DNA of 11,762 bases from DASQFY01 sp036397815 (GTDB lineage: Bacteria > Chloroflexota > Limnocylindria > QHBO01), in assembly GCA_036397815.1 (NCBI GenBank), contig DASWIE010000036.1, positions 1 to 11,762 on the forward strand, in the 5' to 3' direction. Below, one piece after another: positions 5,454 through 11,762 of the stretch; the first letter of the stretch is position 1; each line of letters opens with the position of its first letter. The translations under genes were made by a program, and so were the position numbers. The notes below the pieces were generated by a model. That model saw only the letters and a list, made by a program, of their open reading frames with translations. It had not been told where the DNA came from and did not search any database.

Positions 5454-6446
5454 ATGGCTCACTCGGAACGAGCCCGCGACATGACTCCCTCACGGCGAGC
5501 GCTGCTTGCCGTGGGCGTTGCCACGATCGCGGTCTCCATGGTCCTGTCGATCGCCCCTGTGATCGCCGCCAACGGCAATGGCAACAGCGGTAACGCTGGT
5601 AACGGCGGCGGCAATGCCGGGAGCATCAAGATCCACGACGCCACCACCGGGGTGGAGACCGCGGAGAACGACAACGACCCGCACGTCTGTGCGTTCTGGG
5701 TCGCCTTCTACGCGGCCGATCCCTTCGAGTCCGGCACCTGGCAGCTCCTCAGCTGGGCGCCGACCGGCGACGGGAGCGTCGTCGCTTCCGGCACCTACGA
5801 CACCACCGGCGACGGCCTGGATGCCACCGCCACCCTCGACCCTGTTCCGGGGCACTACCGCTTCGAGTGGACGGCCGCAGGCTCGAACAACAGCAAGCAC
5901 AAGACCCTGTGGGTCGACGAGACCTGCGGAAGCGAGGACGAGGATCCGCCCAGTGAGGACGAGACCCCTCCGTCGGAGGACCAGACGCCTCCGTCAGGGG
6001 ACGAGACCCCTCCGTCAGAGGACGAGACCCCTCCGTCAGAGGACGAGACCCCGCCCAGCCAGGACGCGGTCCCTCCGTCACAGGATCAGACTCCGCCCAG
6101 CGAGGAACAGACGCCTCCGTCAGGGGACGAGACCCCTCCGTCAGGGGACGAGACGCCTCCGTCAGAGGACGAGAGCCCGCCCAGCCAGAACGCGGTCCCT
6201 CCGTCACAGGATCAGACTCCGCCCAGCCAGGATCAGAATGGCGAGAGCGGAATCCTTGCCGGAAACCCCAATCCTCCTGTCGTCGAGAACCCGGCTCCTG
6301 ATGGCGTCGTGGCGACGGGTGGCGCGACGACCACGCTGCCAGATACCTCGATCCCGCTCGGATTGAGCGGCGTGCTCGCCGCCATGGGGCTCCTCCTCAT
6401 CGTCGCCGCTCACGCGGGGACGCGAAGGCGGCCGCTGCGGGGATGA
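5454..6446 (+). CDS. Secreted surface protein with heptad-repeat stalk and LPDTS-type C-terminal anchor
   Basis: This 330-aa exported protein has four parts. Residues 10-40 form a signal peptide (MTPSRRALLAV, a hydrophobic core and VIAANG). A Gly/Asn-rich linker (39-56) leads to a globular beta-type domain at about 57-158, with Cys79 and Cys158 as a likely disulfide pair. Then comes a stalk of 14 heptads PPSxDxT (165-262). The C-terminus has LPDTS (295-299), a hydrophobic segment (about 300-320) and RRRPLRG. That order matches a sortase-type sorting signal in which LPDTS replaces LPXTG, or simply a C-terminal membrane anchor. The first ATG (5454) is annotated; the ATG at 5481 (residue 10) would give a more typical signal peptide. 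The function of the globular domain is not recognised. A strong terminator follows 27 nt after the stop. Confidence 0.85.
   Translation: MAHSERARDMTPSRRALLAVGVATIAVSMVLSIAPVIAANGNGNSGNAGNGGGNAGSIKIHDATTGVETAENDNDPHVCAFWVAFYAADPFESGTWQLLSWAPTGDGSVVASGTYDTTGDGLDATATLDPVPGHYRFEWTAAGSNNSKHKTLWVDETCGSEDEDPPSEDETPPSEDQTPPSGDETPPSEDETPPSEDETPPSQDAVPPSQDQTPPSEEQTPPSGDETPPSGDETPPSEDESPPSQNAVPPSQDQTPPSQDQNGESGILAGNPNPPVVENPAPDGVVATGGATTTLPDTSIPLGLSGVLAAMGLLLIVAAHAGTRRRPLRG
5946..6239 (+). repeat. Fourteen in-frame 21-nt repeats, including a duplicated 126-nt block
   Basis: There are fourteen tandem 21-nt units encoding PPSEDET variants. Units 3-8 (5988-6113) and 9-14 (6114-6239) are two copies of a six-unit block, with 118 of 126 bases identical by my count. 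They share the order of the codon variants CCTCCGTCA and CCGCCCAGC. The repeat grew by duplication of the larger block as well as of single heptads. Confidence 0.93.
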
Positions 6447-6472
6447 TCCGCCGGCGCGCATCCGGCTGAGCG

Positions 6473-6508
6473 AAGACCTCCTGGCGCCCTCGGGTCCAGG
6501 AGGTCTTT
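6473..6508. terminator. Intrinsic terminator between convergent genes
   Basis: AAGACCTCCTGG (6473-6484) and CCAGGAGGTCTT (6496-6507) form a perfect 12-bp stem with an 11-nt loop. TTTCGTTT trails on the plus strand. Its position between the surface-protein stop (6446) and the nuclease stop (6512) suggests a shared terminator. It is stronger for the plus strand because the minus strand has only a short T run. Confidence 0.85.
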
Positions 6509-6511
6509 CGT

Positions 6512-9500
6512 TTACCAGGCGAGGACGAGCTGCTGGGCGTCCTCCGCGTCACGGGATTCTTCCTGGCGTGTGACCTCCTCGAAGTGGCACAGCGCGTTCG
6601 CCAGGCGCATCTCCTCGGGCGTGCGCGCACGCACGCGCAGCAGCTCCGGCGAGGCGACCACCATCGCCACGCAGCGCGCTCGTGAGGTCGCCACATTGAG
6701 GCGGTGCGTGCTGAACAGGAAACTCATGCCGCGCGGCGCATCGTCGGCCGATGACGAGGCCATGCTGTAGATCGAGATCGGTGCCTCCTGGCCCTGGAAC
6801 TTGTCGACCGTGCCGACCCGGGCACCTTCCGGCAATAGGCGCTGGATGGCGCCGACCTGGGCGTTGTAGGCCGCCACGATGAGGACGTCGGCCCACGTGA
6901 TCGGGCAGTCCTGGCCGTGTTGGTTGTTCCAATGCGAGCCGCCCTCCACGATGGCCCGGGCAAGGCTGGCCACGGCGTCGGCCTCTTCGGCTGACTCATT
7001 GTCGTTGCCGGCGTGGGCCACGGGCAGCAGTCGCGGTCCGGTGCCGTCGACGGGATCGGCCGCGAACATGCGCTGCTGGGCGAGATGGGGGCGAGGCGAC
7101 AGCTTGCCGTCGTAGAAGGCAACCGATGTGTAGTCGCACAGGTCGGGGTGCAGCCGCCACGTCGACACCATGAAAAGGCCCAGGTCCTCGGGAATGGTCG
7201 GCCTGCCGTCCAGCAGATGGGCAAGTGCCGAGCGCTCCGCCCCGGGTGGATGCGTTCCCTGGAGCGGCTGGTCGAGCTGCTGTGGATCGCCGAGCAGGAC
7301 GAGCGATCCGGCGGCCTGCGAGATGGCCAGCACGTTGGCGAGCGACATCTGGCCCGCCTCGTCGACGAACAGCACGTCGACCGCGTCGGCCATCTCCTCA
7401 CGCGACCAGAGCCACGTCGTTCCGGCACCGACCTTGGCCGACCCGTTCGCGAGCGCCGCAACCACCTCGGCGTTCGATCCGGCTCGGGTGGCGGCATCGT
7501 GTTCGAAGGCCTGGTCTGCGTCGGCTTTCTGGATTACTGGGATTCGAACGCCCGCCTCGTCCGCGGCCTCGCAGATCTCACGCAGGAAGTTGCCGATGAC
7601 CTTGTGGCTGGTGGCCGCGACGCCCACCCGCTTGCCGGCCAGCACAAGATCGAGCACCATCCGCGCCCCCGCATACGTCTTGCCCGATCCCGGCGGGCCC
7701 TGGATCGCGAGCGTGGTGCGGTCGAGCGTCAGCGCCAGCCGGCGCGCCGCCTGAAGGTCCAGCTCGCCGGTCAGTCGCAGCGCGGCACCCGGCGGCTGGC
7801 CCACCCGCGGCGCACGGCGCAGGAGAAGGTCGCGCCCGGCGCGGTATGGACCATCGCCATGAAGCCCGTCCTCCGCGACCGAACTACCAATGCGCAGGAT
7901 GGCTTCCTCGTGCTCCGTTGTGTTGAAGTGGTCGAACGGGATGAGCGCCGTGGGATGGGGTACGGCGCTGTTCCTGCCGCGTTTCAGGTCGATGGTGTGC
8001 TGCGCCTCGTCGATCCCGACCACCGTGCCCGGCGACGCTTCGGTCGCCGGATCGCGCACGTCCCCGTCGACGCGGATGTCGTGCTCCTGGGTGGGGAACC
8101 GATAGCGGTGGATGAGCGACTGCTTCTCCTCTCCCACGATGCCCACGTATTCGAGCCCGGCCATCGGCTCGTTCGCCTCGATCCGCTCGAGATCGGTGAG
8201 GTCGTTCATGAGTCGGAAGTAGAGCCACCAGAAGCTCTTGTCCTCGCGCCGATGCCAGCTCAGCAGCTGGGCGAGCAGCCAACTGGCGTGCTGATCGTCC
8301 TCCGGCACGCCGGCGGTCAGTCGTCTGGCGACCTCAGCGACGCGCTGCTCGCGCTCGCCAAGCGCCTCGCTGGGCGCTGGATCCTGCTTCGTCGGACGCG
8401 GGACCTCCTGCCCGGTGCGCCGCGCCAGCTCGACCCGTTCCGCCTCGAGCCAACCACGCAGCGCCTGGTTGCTGCGCACATCATCGTGGTTGTAGGCCTC
8501 GATCTCGCCCAGCAGGGCGGAGGTGGGGCGCTCCTCGTCGCTGAGCTGCAGGAATCGTTCGAACTCCACGATGCTCGAGCCAGCGTCGCGCAGCTCCACG
8601 CTGCGCGTGAAGCCGTACATCGGCTCCAGCTTCTTGATCGAGTAGCTCTCGACCGATGCCCGCAGGCCCTGGCGCACGGCGCGCAGCAGGTCGACCATCA
8701 CTCCACCGCGGAGGAGGCGATCCACCTCGTCCTCGCGCGTGGCGTGGCGGCCCATCAGGCGCTTCAGCGCCGTCGGTTCGTAAGGGGCGTAATGGTAGAC
8801 GTGGGCATCGGCATGGACCTCAATGCGAGCCATGACGAAGTCGATCAGCTGCTCGAAGGCCCGCTTCTCGCCATCCAGGCTGAACGCGCCGCCGTCATCG
8901 GTCGCCCAGAAGGCGTGCCAGCTGCCGTCGGCCTCCATCACGCCGAAGAGGTAGTCGAGGCCGTCCTCGAAGGCGTACGGATCTCCCTCGATGTCGAAGA
9001 ACAGGTCGCCAGGTGACGGGGGCGGCAGCGTCGCGAGGCCGCGTTCCGGATCGATCGCCTCGCCATCGGCCGGAAGGAGGAGCTCGTGGATCACCCTTCC
9101 CAGGCGGCGGCCCTCGACCTGGATTCGTGCCTGTTCGCGAACGCGCTCCAGCGCGGGCGAGCTCGTGCCATCCAGCGGCGGTACCACGGGCAACGGCAGC
9201 CCGCCCAGCGACTCGACCGTCGCGATCCCGCGATCCATCAGGGCGCGGCGCTGGCGGCGGCTGATACCGGCGACCAGGCTCAGGTGGTCGTCCTGGCGGC
9301 GGCGGAGCTGGCAGGCAACGTCCCAGCGACAGACGCGACAGTGCTCGACGGGATCTGGATAGGTGGCCGCCGGCGGGTAGCTGGGCGGGGGCATGCCCTC
9401 CCCCACGACCGCCTCGAAGCGGCGCTTCGCCGCCCGGTAGTACGCCATGTAATCGGCCACCCGCAGCGTCGCCGTGGCGTGCGCACTGCCCCCCAGCACC

Positions 9501-10033
9501 ACGTGCAGATTCACCGGCTCGGCACCTTGCATCCGGGTCAGCTGGTCGACGTAGCTGCAGATCTGTAGCACGGCGCTGGCCTTGACGTGGCGCGCCAGCT
9601 TGGTGTCCGCCACTTCGTAGTGGTACGGCCCCCAGCGGCTCGGCCGATCGGTCGAGGTCACGCGGAGCAGGAAGTCGGCGTAGCCGAGCCAGCGGCCGTC
9701 GAAGAAGGTGGCTTGGTAGATGACGTCCGCGCCACGCACCATGGCGGCCTCGGTCGCTGCGGTTGCGGCGCGCAGCAGCTCCCCGCGCTCTTCGGCCAGG
9801 CCGGCGGACCCAATCTCGACCACTTCTCGGCCCTGAGCCCGGAGCTCGGAGAGGTAGCGCTGCTCGTGCTCGTCGCCCCGTGCTCGCAGTACGTCAAGCT
9901 CGGGGTCATCCACGTCTGGCCGCTTTGTCAGCCCCTCCAGCGCCGCCCGCTCGAGGGCGGTCAGGTGCTCACAGGCCAGGTAGCCAACGAGGTCGCTGGC
10001 ACTGTAGACCGGCTGGCCGTCAATCTTCTGCAT
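6512..10033 (-). CDS. TM0106-type RecB-like nuclease fused to superfamily 1 helicase
   Basis: This 1173-aa fusion should act on DNA or RNA ends or on foreign or damaged nucleic acid. Residues 10-245 form a PD-(D/E)XK nuclease: Asp120 in GYADFLL, D143-T-K145, and the Q157-CSY161 motif. Cys21 together with Cys232, Cys235 and Cys241 (CRVCRWDVAC) fits the four-cysteine iron-sulfur arrangement of Cas4/AddB nucleases. Residues 343-530 form a predicted RNase H-like exonuclease domain (FFDIEGD with Asp347 and Glu349, HYAPYEPTALKRL, SYSIKKLE, NHDD at 515-518). Residues 755-1130 are an SF1 helicase close to UPF1/DNA2: GPPGSGKT (779-786), DEAGQ (891-895), GDPQQLDQP (915-923), VDKFQGQE (1076-1083) and NVATSRAR (1113-1120). 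All core motifs are intact. A TACCAT box on the minus strand (10051-10046) precedes the ATG by 12 nt. The family is uncharacterised in detail; a repair or defence role is inferred. Confidence 0.92.
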   Translation of the reverse strand: MQKIDGQPVYSASDLVGYLACEHLTALERAALEGLTKRPDVDDPELDVLRARGDEHEQRYLSELRAQGREVVEIGSAGLAEERGELLRAATAATEAAMVRGADVIYQATFFDGRWLGYADFLLRVTSTDRPSRWGPYHYEVADTKLARHVKASAVLQICSYVDQLTRMQGAEPVNLHVVLGGSAHATATLRVADYMAYYRAAKRRFEAVVGEGMPPPSYPPAATYPDPVEHCRVCRWDVACQLRRRQDDHLSLVAGISRRQRRALMDRGIATVESLGGLPLPVVPPLDGTSSPALERVREQARIQVEGRRLGRVIHELLLPADGEAIDPERGLATLPPPSPGDLFFDIEGDPYAFEDGLDYLFGVMEADGSWHAFWATDDGGAFSLDGEKRAFEQLIDFVMARIEVHADAHVYHYAPYEPTALKRLMGRHATREDEVDRLLRGGVMVDLLRAVRQGLRASVESYSIKKLEPMYGFTRSVELRDAGSSIVEFERFLQLSDEERPTSALLGEIEAYNHDDVRSNQALRGWLEAERVELARRTGQEVPRPTKQDPAPSEALGEREQRVAEVARRLTAGVPEDDQHASWLLAQLLSWHRREDKSFWWLYFRLMNDLTDLERIEANEPMAGLEYVGIVGEEKQSLIHRYRFPTQEHDIRVDGDVRDPATEASPGTVVGIDEAQHTIDLKRGRNSAVPHPTALIPFDHFNTTEHEEAILRIGSSVAEDGLHGDGPYRAGRDLLLRRAPRVGQPPGAALRLTGELDLQAARRLALTLDRTTLAIQGPPGSGKTYAGARMVLDLVLAGKRVGVAATSHKVIGNFLREICEAADEAGVRIPVIQKADADQAFEHDAATRAGSNAEVVAALANGSAKVGAGTTWLWSREEMADAVDVLFVDEAGQMSLANVLAISQAAGSLVLLGDPQQLDQPLQGTHPPGAERSALAHLLDGRPTIPEDLGLFMVSTWRLHPDLCDYTSVAFYDGKLSPRPHLAQQRMFAADPVDGTGPRLLPVAHAGNDNESAEEADAVASLARAIVEGGSHWNNQHGQDCPITWADVLIVAAYNAQVGAIQRLLPEGARVGTVDKFQGQEAPISIYSMASSSADDAPRGMSFLFSTHRLNVATSRARCVAMVVASPELLRVRARTPEEMRLANALCHFEEVTRQEESRDAEDAQQLVLAW

Positions 10034-10057
10034 CGGGCTGGACCGATGGTAGCCGTC

Positions 10058-10084
10058 CGACGTGACAGCTCGTGCGTCACGTCG
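10058..10084. other. 9-bp inverted repeat between lipoprotein and nuclease genes
   Basis: CGACGTGAC (10058-10066) and GTCACGTCG (10076-10084) are perfectly complementary around a 9-nt loop. The repeat lies in the 70-nt gap between the lipoprotein stop and the nuclease start, just upstream of the nuclease TACCAT box. It could be an attenuator or weak terminator without a T tract, or an operator. Confidence 0.45.
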
Positions 10085-10103
10085 CGACGCCCGCGCGCCA
10101 GCC

Positions 10104-10862
10104 CTAGCCCTGGAAGCGGACGAAGGTGATGGCCCAGGAGCAGTCAGAAGTGACGATCACGAACAGGTCGCCGATCAGCTCCGGATGCGCGGCGAAGAAC
10201 TCGGCGTAGACGTCACCAGGAGCAGCGACGCCGCCGATCGTGGCGCGAATCGTGGGCACGGGCGTCCCTGATCCGGGACGCAGGTCCACTGAGAAGACGC
10301 AGCCGTTGGCGTCCGTCGCCGCGGCGATCCAGCGGATGCCGTGATTGGCGTCCACCACGCGGACCGGGCCGAACTCAGCGTCGCCGTCGTGGGCGGAGCC
10401 GCCGATGTACGGGTTGTAGGAGAGCTCAAAGTCGCTGGGCACGACGAACGGATCCGGCTCGAAGCCCGCCGCCACCCAGCCCTTGGAGAACTCCGGCTTG
10501 TCCGGGTCCGAGTCCAGCACCGAGTACCAGCCGAACCCGTCGACCAGCACCGGCCCCATCTCGACCAGCAGGTCGGCGCTCTCCGGCAGGATCGCAAGCA
10601 CCGGCTCATCCGTCCCCGGTCGCGATCGCACCCGCAGGCCCGGGGCGTTGCTCGCCACCTTCTGGCCCGCGAAGTAGACCGGGACGGCGTCCAGCCCAGG
10701 GGTCGGCGAGGCGGTGGCCTCCATCGTTGCGGCCTCGGTCGGGCTGACCGGGGTGGCGGTGGGGGTTGGCTGCGGCGTCGGTGTGATCGGCGCCGTCGTG
10801 TCGGATGGCGAGCACGCGGCAAGGATCAGCGCGGCGGTAACGAGGGGAGCCAATCGGCGCAT
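10104..10862 (-). CDS. Lipoprotein with SH3-like domain
   Basis: This 252-aa secreted lipoprotein has a basic start (MRRLAPLV), a hydrophobic stretch and the lipobox LAAC, with lipidated Cys17. A Thr/Pro-rich linker (residues 22-56, TPTPQPTPTATPV) is typical of Chloroflexota lipoproteins. The bacterial SH3-like domain spans about 63-135 (GLRVRSRPGTDEPVLAILP, then WYSVLD and GWVAAGF), a fold often used to bind cell-wall peptides. A C-terminal domain at about 145-252, not recognised, has Cys188 and Cys241 as a probable disulfide. The ATG at 10862 follows TAGGGT by 6 nt. The gene is divergent from msrB (66 bp between starts) and upstream of the nuclease on the same strand. The ligand is unknown. 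Confidence 0.87.
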   Translation of the reverse strand: MRRLAPLVTAALILAACSPSDTTAPITPTPQPTPTATPVSPTEAATMEATASPTPGLDAVPVYFAGQKVASNAPGLRVRSRPGTDEPVLAILPESADLLVEMGPVLVDGFGWYSVLDSDPDKPEFSKGWVAAGFEPDPFVVPSDFELSYNPYIGGSAHDGDAEFGPVRVVDANHGIRWIAAATDANGCVFSVDLRPGSGTPVPTIRATIGGVAAPGDVYAEFFAAHPELIGDLFVIVTSDCSWAITFVRFQG

Positions 10863-10868
10863 CGGTCT

Positions 10869-10874
10869 ACCCTA
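10869..10874 (-). promoter_or_regulatory. Predicted leaderless -10 box of lipoprotein gene
   Basis: On the minus strand TAGGGT is followed by 6 nt (AGACCG) and then the ATG at 10862. This places the start of transcription on or next to the start codon. Confidence 0.45.
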
Positions 10875-10914
10875 ACGCACGCTTCGCCGTCATCGGTCCT
10901 TCACGTATTCGTCG

Positions 10915-10920
10915 TACGCT
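10915..10920 (+). promoter_or_regulatory. Predicted leaderless -10 box of msrB
   Basis: TACGCT, 7 nt (TTGCGGC) and the ATG at 10928 repeat the geometry seen at 1991 and 4019. No Shine-Dalgarno sequence is present. Confidence 0.45.
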
Positions 10921-10927
10921 TTGCGGC

Positions 10928-11329
10928 ATGACAACCAAGATCTCCAAGAGCGAGGCCGAGTGGCGTGCCGAGCTCAGCCCTGACCAATACCACGTCCTTC
11001 GCGAGAAGGGCACCGAGCGGGCCTTCACCGGCGCCTTCTGGGACGAGCACCGACCCGGCGTGTACCGGTGCGCCGGCTGCGGTGCCGACCTCTTCACCTC
11101 CGACACCAAGTTCGACTCGCGCACCGGCTGGCCGAGTTTCTACGCCCCGGCCGACCCCTCCGCCGTCGAGACGGAGAGCGACCGCGCCTTCTTCATGGTC
11201 CGCAACGAGGTGCACTGCGCCACCTGTGGCGGACACCTGGGCCACGTGTTCGATGACGGCCCGGACCCGACCGGTCTGCGCTACTGCATCAACTCGGCGG
11301 CCCTGAAGCTGGACCCGAAGGCGGAGTAG
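10928..11329 (+). CDS. msrB: Peptide methionine (R)-S-oxide reductase MsrB
   Basis: This 133-aa cytosolic enzyme reduces the R-epimer of methionine sulfoxide in oxidised proteins. The N-terminus has the family opening EWRAELSPDQYHVLREKGTERAFTGAFWD in two parts (residues 11-20 and 21-39). The structural zinc is held by CAGC (48-51) and CATC (97-100). RTGWPSF at 65-71 is the substrate-loop signature. Catalytic Cys120 lies in RYCINSAAL. Position 66, where two-cysteine MsrB proteins have the resolving Cys (CGWPSF), is Thr, so regeneration probably uses thioredoxin directly or another reductant. The length is normal and no signal peptide is present. The dyad array begins 18 nt after the stop. Confidence 0.96.
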   Translation: MTTKISKSEAEWRAELSPDQYHVLREKGTERAFTGAFWDEHRPGVYRCAGCGADLFTSDTKFDSRTGWPSFYAPADPSAVETESDRAFFMVRNEVHCATCGGHLGHVFDDGPDPTGLRYCINSAALKLDPKAE

Positions 11330-11346
11330 GCGGGGCGGCGTGGGGA

Positions 11347-11579
11347 TGCCACTCCTGGTGGCATTCTGACGATCGGGACCGCTTGAATTGGCGTCCATCA
11401 GCCTCTTGACCGCCTCGCTGCCACTCCTGGTGGCACTATGACGATCGAGACCTCGGAATTGCGGCGGAGAGAGGAACCCGATCGTCGAATTGCCACTCCT
11501 GGTGGCACCCCGACCATCGAGCGGCCGTGGACCATGCGCTACCGGCCGTTCGATCGTCATAACGCCACTCCTGGTAGCA
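11347..11579. repeat. Four-copy dyad repeat at exact 72-nt period
   Basis: The core TGCCACTCCTGGTGGCA is present at 11347-11363, 11419-11435 and 11491-11507. A decayed copy, CGCCACTCCTGGTAGCA, is at 11563-11579. Starts are exactly 72 nt apart and all are in the same orientation. The core is an inverted repeat of TGCCAC and GTGGCA around TCCTG. An outer arm lies exactly 4 nt from the core: GACGATCG to the right of copies 1 (11368-11375) and 2 (11440-11447), GACCATCG to the right of copy 3 (11512-11519), and the complementary CGATCGTC to the left of copies 3 (11479-11486) and 4 (11551-11558). The full element is therefore a 41-nt dyad, complete only in copy 3. The sequences between elements otherwise differ. 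It fills most of the msrB-patatin gap. Confidence 0.93.
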
Positions 11580-11603
11580 GTGCACGGTCAGGGAGAGGAT
11601 GGC

Positions 11604-11609
11604 TAGTCT
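11604..11609 (+). promoter_or_regulatory. Predicted leaderless -10 box of patatin gene
   Basis: TAGTCT is followed by 6 nt (GAGGGC) and the GTG at 11616. It lies 24 nt after the last dyad repeat, so factors bound to the array would be well placed to influence it. Confidence 0.45.
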
Positions 11610-11615
11610 GAGGGC

Positions 11616-11762
11616 GTGACGAAGCGGATCCTCTCGATCGACGGGGGAGGCGTCAGAGGCGTCATCCCGGCCGTGTGGCTCGCCGCGCTGGAGAAGCAGG
11701 TGGGCGGCCTCGCCCGAGACCAGTTCGACTTCGTGGCCGGCACCTCCACTGGGGCGCTGATT
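11616..11762 (+). CDS. Patatin-like phospholipase, 3' end outside window
   Basis: The first 49 codons of a patatin-like acyl hydrolase are visible. After the GTG start come TKRILSIDGGGVRGVIPAVW, where GGGVRG is the oxyanion-hole glycine motif, and then FDFVAGTSTGALI, where GTSTG is the nucleophile elbow with the catalytic Ser. The Asp of the Ser-Asp dyad would be beyond the edge. Family members cleave acyl chains from membrane lipids. Some serve as effectors in defence systems such as CBASS (CapV) and others in lipid turnover; nothing inside the window decides this. GTG is chosen because the family N-terminus begins within three residues of it and TAGTCT lies 6 nt upstream. Confidence 0.88.
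   Translation, partial: MTKRILSIDGGGVRGVIPAVWLAALEKQVGGLARDQFDFVAGTSTGALI

Noticed and set aside
7013..9016. Long plus-strand open frame of 667 codons
   Set aside because: It is antisense to the nuclease/helicase, whose motifs are all intact. Long antisense frames are expected at this GC content.
9304..9975. Cas4 protein suggested by the four-cysteine nuclease signature
   Set aside because: The nuclease is the N-terminal part of a 1173-aa helicase fusion and no other cas gene or array is present.
10901..11560. Minus-strand 219-aa frame with ATRSG every 24 residues
   Set aside because: The 24-residue period follows automatically from the 72-nt DNA repeat. The rest of the frame is antisense to msrB, and residues between repeats show no conservation.
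11347..11579. CRISPR array with a 72-nt repeat-spacer unit
   Set aside because: The invariant core is only 17 nt, the intervening sequences share arms complementary to each other instead of being unique, there are only four copies, and no cas gene is present.

Overview
This is an 11.8-kb high-GC bacterial window. Three things suggest a Chloroflexota or Actinomycetota relative: a DUF3090 protein, a TM0106-type RecB-like nuclease/helicase fusion, and Thr/Pro-rich lipoprotein linkers. Many start codons also sit 6-7 nt after a TANNNT box, as expected for leaderless transcripts. The phylum is an inference. No tRNA, rRNA, integrase or transposase is seen, so this looks like ordinary chromosome with a few unusual intergenic elements.

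Left part (1-3121): an XRE-TPR regulator is cut by the left edge. It is followed by a short intergenic region with a consensus promoter, a foldable segment of about 100 nt and a strong intrinsic terminator, together a candidate small RNA. A membrane-anchored protein on the minus strand then diverges from a two-gene plus-strand unit of DUF3090 protein and dual-specificity-type phosphatase. The two genes overlap at TGATG.

Middle (3118-6510): a MarR regulator (minus) diverges from a 67-aa small protein and a monomeric sarcosine oxidase-type flavoenzyme (plus). A perfect 12-bp palindrome lies over the promoter region between them. Next is a secreted, wall- or membrane-anchored protein with a 14-heptad PPSxDxT stalk and an LPDTS/TM/Arg tail. 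A 12-bp-stem terminator separates it from the convergent nuclease gene.

Right part (6512-11762): on the minus strand, a lipoprotein with an SH3-like domain lies upstream of the 1173-aa nuclease/helicase. Divergently, on the plus strand, comes msrB. Then follows a four-copy array of a dyad element at an exact 72-nt period, directly in front of a patatin-like phospholipase cut by the right edge. That array and the candidate small RNA at 1251-1387 are the least explained parts of the window.
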